The notes beneath the pieces are model-generated. The model had not been told where the DNA came from, ran no database searches, and saw nothing but the letters and a program-made list of their open reading frames with translations. A DNA stretch of 9,625 nt from Desulfatitalea sp. (GTDB lineage Bacteria; Desulfobacterota; Desulfobacteria; Desulfobacterales; Desulfosarcinaceae), in NCBI GenBank assembly GCA_018224505.1, contig JAGTVD010000387.1, positions 1 to 9,625 on the forward strand, written 5' to 3'. Of this stretch, positions 5,854 to 9,625 are shown in pieces. A program made the translations under genes and the position numbers. Position 1 is the first letter of the stretch. Every line of letters starts with the position of its first letter.

Positions 5854-6360
5854 ATGTTGCGGAATCTGAAGGTGCGATGGTTGTTTTGGGCTTGCGCTAT
5901 TCTTGTGGTGTCGGGGTGCGCGGCGGGAATTTCGACCCAAGCGCGTTCCGAGGTGACCGTTATGGAACCCTTTGGTGAACTGCAGCAAAATGCTGAGCGC
6001 TACATTGGTGAAACCGTGATGCTCGGTGGTAAAATAATTGAAACCCAAGTGCAGGACAATTCCACTGAATTAACAGTGCTGCAACTGGAACTTGATCGTG
6101 GCGACCGGCCGCAGGCCGGCGATCAATCCGCGGGCCGATATCTGGTGCGATCCGACCAGTTTCTCGATCCGGCCCTATATTCCGCGGGCACGATCATCAC
6201 TGTGGTCGGGCGTTTGGTCGAGCAGCAGGAACGACTGATTGGCAGCATGCCCTATCGATACCCGGTGATCGTCCCCATTGAAATCAAAAAATGGCCCGAG
6301 GAGCAGCCCGATCGCGGGCCGCGCTTCCATTTTGGTTTTGGTGTGGGAACGCGTTTTTGA
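5854..6360 (+). CDS. Second Slp-family outer-membrane lipoprotein
   Basis: A 168-residue lipoprotein, diverged paralogue of the gene just upstream. The signal has basic residues (R3, K6, R8), a hydrophobic stretch and the lipobox V-S-G-C with Cys22, followed by Ala-Ala. The Slp core is clear: E-R-Y-I-G-E-T-V-M-L-G-G, A-G-R-Y-L-V-R-S-D-Q-F-L-D-P-A-L-Y, I-T-V-V-G-R-L, then the family end motif M-P-Y-R-Y-P-V-I and K-K-W-P-E-E. It closes with a short Gly/Phe-rich end (F-H-F-G-F-G-V-G-T-R-F) instead of the Pro/Tyr/Trp tail of its neighbour. The ATG at 5854 is preferred over 5824 and 5833 because AAGGAA (5843-5848) stands 5 nt before it and the signal peptide then has a normal length. Tandem placement with 45-bp spacing and no visible terminator between them suggests co-transcription. 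Confidence 0.9.
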   Translation: MLRNLKVRWLFWACAILVVSGCAAGISTQARSEVTVMEPFGELQQNAERYIGETVMLGGKIIETQVQDNSTELTVLQLELDRGDRPQAGDQSAGRYLVRSDQFLDPALYSAGTIITVVGRLVEQQERLIGSMPYRYPVIVPIEIKKWPEEQPDRGPRFHFGFGVGTRF

Positions 6361-6373
6361 AATCAGGATATTC

Positions 6374-6402
6374 TTGCACGGAAACTGTAAAGTCAGTATG
6401 AT
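6374..6402 (+). promoter_or_regulatory. Candidate sigma-70-type promoter for flgM
   Basis: TTGCAC at 6374-6379 and TATGAT at 6397-6402 have the ideal 17-nt spacer. The -10 box matches 5 of 6 bases; the -35 keeps TTG. Transcription would begin near 6409, 25 nt before the flgM ATG. It overlaps a sigma-28-like site, so the two readings compete or combine. Confidence 0.45.
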
Positions 6403-6413
6403 GAGGCCAATGA
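6388..6413 (+). promoter_or_regulatory. Candidate sigma-28 (FliA) promoter for flgM
   Basis: TAAAGTCA at 6388-6395, a 10-nt spacer, then GCCAATGA at 6406-6413 resembles the FliA consensus TAAAGTTT-N11-GCCGATAA, with 6 of 8 matches in each half and a spacer one base short. flgM is a known sigma-28 target in enteric bacteria, so the position is biologically sensible. The short spacer lowers confidence. Confidence 0.42.
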
Positions 6414-6433
6414 CACAGCACGGGAGATGACCC

Positions 6434-6730
6434 ATGGAGATTCACGGCAAGCTGCCACCTGTTTATGCCAAACAGATCGTATCGCCCGGACCGGCGGCCG
6501 ACAAGGAAGCGGTTGAGCAAGCCCGGCCCGTCGGCCAGGCGGACCAAGTGGTGCTTTCAGCCAGGGCGCGGGAGATGCAAGCCGCCCATGAGGCAGTGAC
6601 GCGGATGCCGGATATGGACCTTGACAAAGTGGCGCGCATCAAAGCGCGGGTCCAAAAGGGGACCTATTCGGTGAATGCCGAACAAACCGCCGTCCGGATG
6701 TTGGCGGAATCCCTGCTGGCCACCCCTTGA
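6434..6730 (+). CDS. flgM: FlgM, anti-sigma-28 factor of flagellar gene regulation
   Basis: A 98-residue FlgM. It binds and holds the flagellar sigma factor FliA until the hook-basal body is finished and FlgM is exported, which releases late flagellar gene expression. The N-terminal 35 residues are low in order, as usual. The conserved part is D-Q-V-V-L-S-A-R-A-R-E-M-Q at 37-49, then R-M-P-D-M-D-L-D-K-V-A-R-I-K from 57, the helix pair that contacts sigma, and the family signature K-G-T-Y-S-V-N-A-E at 75-83 followed by V-R-M-L. GGGAG at 6422-6426 lies 7 nt before the ATG. The usual partners (flgN, flgK, rod or hook genes) are absent here, so this is an isolated flgM between a lipoprotein and a PAS-GGDEF gene. 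Length and motifs are normal. Confidence 0.93.
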   Translation: MEIHGKLPPVYAKQIVSPGPAADKEAVEQARPVGQADQVVLSARAREMQAAHEAVTRMPDMDLDKVARIKARVQKGTYSVNAEQTAVRMLAESLLATP

Positions 6731-6800
6731 TCACCGACCTGTGAGCGCCCGTTCGGTTCGATCTTCAAGCCGGTATGAAAAATCCACAACATCTCGCCTT

Positions 6801-6809
6801 TGCTACTAT
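6801..6809 (+). promoter_or_regulatory. Possible extended -10 promoter of the PAS-GGDEF gene
   Basis: TGC-TACTAT in the 117-bp flgM-GGDEF spacer has the TG-N-TANNAT form of an extended -10 element and needs no strong -35, which is indeed not visible. It would start transcription near 6816, about 32 nt before the ATG. The gene could equally be read through from flgM, as no terminator is seen between them. Confidence 0.28.
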
Positions 6810-6847
6810 TCTGAACAACCGACCCCATTGTGATCCGAGGATCCGGT

Positions 6848-8377
6848 ATGCAAGAGACGGCGCATTCCCTGAAGCGGCAGTTGGTCGAGCTGAACCGGCG
6901 CTTATCCGAAATGGAGACATTGCGGCAGCGGTGCGAGCGCGCCGAGGCTGCCTTGGCGGAGATGGTTCATGCCAACCGGGTTTTGGGCGACAGCGCACCC
7001 TTCGGGATATTCACGCTCGATCCGGACGGTCGGATCACCGGTCTGAACCGCAGGATGCGCGATCTGTTGCCCTGGCCCGACGGGGATGAACGGGATCCTG
7101 CGGGGACCAGCATCCTGGAGATGCAGGCGATGGTGGATGCCGGTGTGGGTGCTGATTTCCAGTTTTGCTTGCACCGGAGACGCTCCATTATTCGGGACTA
7201 CGACTGTGTGGATCGCAACGGCAGCTGCCTGAAACTGCGATTTCACATGAGCCCGGTGTCCGATGGCGGTGAGGCGGTGCAAGGGGTCATCGCCTTCGTG
7301 GAAAACCATACGCATCTGCAACAGGCCCGGGAGGCGGCCCAGGAGAGCGAGCAGCGGTATCGCTTGCTGTTCCAATCATCGCCCATTGCCATGTTGGAAA
7401 GGGATGCCTCCGAACTCAAGAGACAATTGGAGGAGATGCGGGCATCCGGGGTGGTGGATCTGCAAGCCTATTTCAAGGCACACCCGGAGGCAGTTTCCCG
7501 GCTGATGGATCTTGTGAAAACCACCGATTGCAACGACGCCTTCATGGCGCTGGTGGGTGAGCAGGACAAAGAGACTCTCCTTGCAACCTTGACCCGAATG
7601 ACCCGGGAGAGCGGTTTGCAGGAGATGGCCGAGGAGGTCATTTCCGCGCTGGCCGCTGGCCGTGTATTCCCGGAACGGGAGATGACCCTCAATACCGCCC
7701 GGGGAGAGGTCCGCCATGTCATCTCCAGGGCGATGGTGCTGGCCGGCCACGAAGCCACCATGGCGCGGATTGTGATCTCCCTGGTGGACATCACCAATCG
7801 TAGGGAGGCCGAGGAGGCCCTGCGGGCCAGCGAGCAGCGATTCCGCAAGCAGTCGCTGCGGGATAACCTGACCGGTCTTTTCAACCAGCGGCATCTGCAC
7901 GCTTCCCTGCCGTTGCTGGTGCAATCCGCCCAATCCAGGCAGGCGCCGCTATCGCTGCTGTTCATGGATCTGGACAACTTCAAAGCGGTGGTCGACACCC
8001 ACGGTCATCTCAACGGCAGCCGCGCCATCCAGGAGGTCGCCGCGACCATCAAGAGCGCCATCGAGGCACCGGCCTATGCCGTGGCCTATGCCGGTGATGA
8101 GTTTGTGGTGGTCCTGCCGGACTTCGATGAGAACGCAGCCCTGGAAAAGGCCCGGCAGATCCTCTTGTTGATCAAGGAGACACCTTATTTGAGCCAGCAG
8201 GGGCGGCATGTGCGCTTGCAGGCCAGTTGCGGCGCCGCCACTTTTCCACACCACGGCGAAACCCCCGAAGCCCTATTGACGGCTGCCGACACGGCGCTGT
8301 TCAAAGTCAAGGGGACGGGCAAGGGGGCCATTGTCCGTTTCGTTGCCGGTGATCCGCCGGTGCATACCGGCCCATGA
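6848..8377 (+). CDS. Cytoplasmic PAS-PAS-GGDEF signalling protein with altered GGDEF active site
   Basis: A 509-residue protein without signal peptide or membrane helix. Order: coiled coil at 1-45, a PAS domain at about 46-155 (F-G-I-F-T-L-D-P-D-G-R-I-T), a second PAS-like domain at about 170-318 opening R-Y-R-L-L-F-Q-S-S-P-I and carrying an inserted helical segment at 186-226, a short linker coil, and a GGDEF domain at 338-499. GGDEF domains usually condense two GTP into cyclic di-GMP. Here R-D-N-L-T-G-L-F-N starts the domain and D374 (metal site), F-K and A-G-D-E-F at 415-419 are present. The guanine-contact Asn is Val382 and the guanine-contact Asp of G-H-x-x-G-D is Ser391. The inhibitory RxxD I-site is gone (E-A-P-A). 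Of the phosphate-binding pair, Lys488 is kept and the Arg is Lys492. Product and activity are therefore uncertain. ATG 6848 is chosen because GAGGA (6837-6841) is 6 nt before it; GTG 6830 lacks such a site. Confidence 0.9.
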   Translation: MQETAHSLKRQLVELNRRLSEMETLRQRCERAEAALAEMVHANRVLGDSAPFGIFTLDPDGRITGLNRRMRDLLPWPDGDERDPAGTSILEMQAMVDAGVGADFQFCLHRRRSIIRDYDCVDRNGSCLKLRFHMSPVSDGGEAVQGVIAFVENHTHLQQAREAAQESEQRYRLLFQSSPIAMLERDASELKRQLEEMRASGVVDLQAYFKAHPEAVSRLMDLVKTTDCNDAFMALVGEQDKETLLATLTRMTRESGLQEMAEEVISALAAGRVFPEREMTLNTARGEVRHVISRAMVLAGHEATMARIVISLVDITNRREAEEALRASEQRFRKQSLRDNLTGLFNQRHLHASLPLLVQSAQSRQAPLSLLFMDLDNFKAVVDTHGHLNGSRAIQEVAATIKSAIEAPAYAVAYAGDEFVVVLPDFDENAALEKARQILLLIKETPYLSQQGRHVRLQASCGAATFPHHGETPEALLTAADTALFKVKGTGKGAIVRFVAGDPPVHTGP

Positions 8378-8446
8378 ACAAGACCCGGCACCGTCAGGCG
8401 GCCCTGCCCGCGCAAGCCCATACGCAAAGATAATATGTCACCAAAC

Positions 8447-8485
8447 AACAGAACCCGCGGGCCCGAGGGCCGCGCGGGTTCTGTT
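8447..8485. terminator. Bidirectional hairpin terminator between convergent genes
   Basis: AACAGAACCCGCG pairs with CGCGGGTTCTGTT (13 bp), and the stem continues inward as GGCCC with GGGCC around a GA loop, with one bulged G at 8472. It lies in the 129-bp gap between the convergent PAS-GGDEF and glutamate-synthase-like genes. The T-tract is weak outside the stem on both strands, but the very strong hairpin and location support termination from both sides. Confidence 0.75.
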
Positions 8486-8506
8486 CAAGGGTCGGTTGTC
8501 CGGGTG

Positions 8507-9625
8507 TCAGCTCTCCAGGATCTTGCGCGCCAGGGCGTCGTTGGCGACCGCGCAGTGGGCGATACCTGTTTCCAGCGCCGTCTCCCGGTTGGCGGCAAAC
8601 AGGTCGTTACGACGGATCTGGCCGAGGGCGAACTTACGCGCACCGGCCATCAGCTGCTGCAGGCCGCAGGAGAGTTTGTCGGCCAGGGTCCAGAAGGCCA
8701 TGGCCCCATAGGGGATGTGCTTCATCTCGTCTTTGCCCACCTTCTTCTCAATATCGTAGTAGCAGGCAAAAATCTCCTCGGCGGAGCTGCCGATGTCGCC
8801 GACCGTTTTGGGCAGCCGGTCCCAATTGCCGCTCAGGGTCGCTTTGCGATCCGGATGGAGCGCGCCTTCGATATTGGCCCCCAGAAAGCCGGGAATCATC
8901 ACCGCGCGGCCCATGCAGATCAGTTTGGCGTAGGGCGCTCCCAGTGCCAGGGCCTTGAAGATGCTGTCTTCCAGGGCGAAACCGCCGGCAAAGGAGAGAT
9001 CCACCACGCGCTCGCCCCTGGCCGCCAGGATGCTGGCATATTCATAGGCTTTGGAATGCAGCAGGATCGACGGCACACCCCAGCTCTGCATCATATTCCA
9101 GGGGCTCATTCCGGTGCCGCCGCCCGAGCCATCGATGGTCAGCAAATCCAGTTTGGCGTCTGTGGCGAACTTGATGGCCATGGCCAACTCTTCCATGCCG
9201 TAGGATCCGGTTTTCAGCGAGATACGCTTGAAACCCAGGCTGCGCAGGTACGCCACGCTTTTCATGAAGTCTTCGCGCACCAGATCGGCGCGGCTGAGTT
9301 GGGTGCCGCCCAATCGGCTGTGACGGGCGAACGAGCGGATGGCGCCCTTTTCAAAGGCTTGCTGCACTTCAGGCGATTCGGGGTTGGGGTCCACGACATA
9401 GCCCCGTTTTTTCAGGAACAGGGCGTAATCGATGCTGGTGACCTGGATTTCTCCGCCGATATCCTTGGCGCCCTGGCCCCATTTGAGTTCGATGATGCAT
9501 TTGTCGCCATACTTTTCGGCCACATAGGCGGCAACGCCGTTGCGGGTATCCTCCACATTCATCTGCACGATGACGGCACCATAACCGTCGAAATAACGCA
9601 GGTAGGTGTCGATGCGGCGATCCAA
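8507..9625 (-). CDS. FMN-binding glutamate-synthase-like protein, N-terminus beyond the window
   Basis: The frame is open from the window edge to a TGA at 8507-8509 and shows 372 C-terminal residues; the first visible codon (TTG) is probably internal. The sequence fits the FMN-binding alpha/beta-barrel domain of glutamate synthase large subunits: I-E-L-K-W-G-Q-G-A-K at visible residues 45-54, the phosphate/FMN loop I-D-G-S-G-G-G-T-G-M-S-P at 164-175, S-F-A-G-G-F at 211-216, and K-L-I-C-M-G-R-A at 234-241. True GltB enzymes carry three spaced cysteines for a 3Fe-4S cluster just after the M-G-R/T-A motif. Here that stretch reads V-M-I-P-G-F-L-G-A-N-I-E-G-A with no cysteine. There is no glutaminase domain in view. 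It is thus a glutamate-synthase-related flavoprotein of unknown substrate rather than proven GltB. The visible part is intact, without frameshift. Confidence 0.85.
   Translation of the reverse strand: MDRRIDTYLRYFDGYGAVIVQMNVEDTRNGVAAYVAEKYGDKCIIELKWGQGAKDIGGEIQVTSIDYALFLKKRGYVVDPNPESPEVQQAFEKGAIRSFARHSRLGGTQLSRADLVREDFMKSVAYLRSLGFKRISLKTGSYGMEELAMAIKFATDAKLDLLTIDGSGGGTGMSPWNMMQSWGVPSILLHSKAYEYASILAARGERVVDLSFAGGFALEDSIFKALALGAPYAKLICMGRAVMIPGFLGANIEGALHPDRKATLSGNWDRLPKTVGDIGSSAEEIFACYYDIEKKVGKDEMKHIPYGAMAFWTLADKLSCGLQQLMAGARKFALGQIRRNDLFAANRETALETGIAHCAVANDALARKILES

Noticed and set aside
7376..7998. Long - strand frames opposite the PAS-GGDEF gene
   Set aside because: They are shadows of a gene with clear domains on the + strand and show no family motif.

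Overview
The window reads as a GC-rich chromosomal segment of a Gram-negative, flagellated bacterium, most likely a Desulfobacterota (former Deltaproteobacteria) member. That placement is inferred from gene style and content: an outer-membrane barrel, two lipoproteins, FlgM, a PAS-GGDEF protein with an insertion-bearing PAS domain, and an FMN-binding glutamate-synthase-like protein. No rRNA or other taxonomic marker is present. I see no tRNA, IS element, CRISPR array or prophage.

Left part (1-3075, + strand): the last 80 codons of a LysR-type regulator, then metK (S-adenosylmethionine synthetase) and ahcY (S-adenosylhomocysteinase). MetK makes the methyl donor and AhcY clears the inhibitory by-product of methylation, so the two form a compact activated-methyl-cycle module. 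A perfect 10-bp hairpin lies in the metK-ahcY spacer, and a rho-independent terminator follows ahcY.

Middle (3134-6360): a stand-alone receiver-domain protein on the - strand converges on ahcY. It has lost its phosphoacceptor Asp (Ala instead) and is best read as a pseudo-receiver. A 431-bp spacer without a convincing gene separates it from a divergent gene for an exported, omptin-like outer-membrane beta-barrel. Then come two tandem, diverged Slp-family lipoproteins. A structured, C-rich leader and a good sigma-70-type promoter precede the first of them.

Right part (6374-9625): an orphan flgM (anti-sigma-28) sits behind overlapping sigma-70-like and sigma-28-like promoter elements. A 509-residue cytoplasmic PAS-PAS-GGDEF protein follows; its GGDEF domain has substitutions at both guanine-contact positions and no I-site. 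A strong, near-symmetric hairpin terminator separates it from a convergent, window-truncated FMN-binding glutamate-synthase-like protein without the usual 3Fe-4S cysteines.

The region is mostly ordinary core genes and I do not see a clear new multi-gene system. The most interesting items are the degenerate signalling domains (a GGDEF with the Asp-to-Ser change known from cGAMP-forming Hypr enzymes, and the pseudo-receiver), the sigma-28-like site before flgM, the omptin-like barrel with uncertain catalytic residues, and several leader hairpins.
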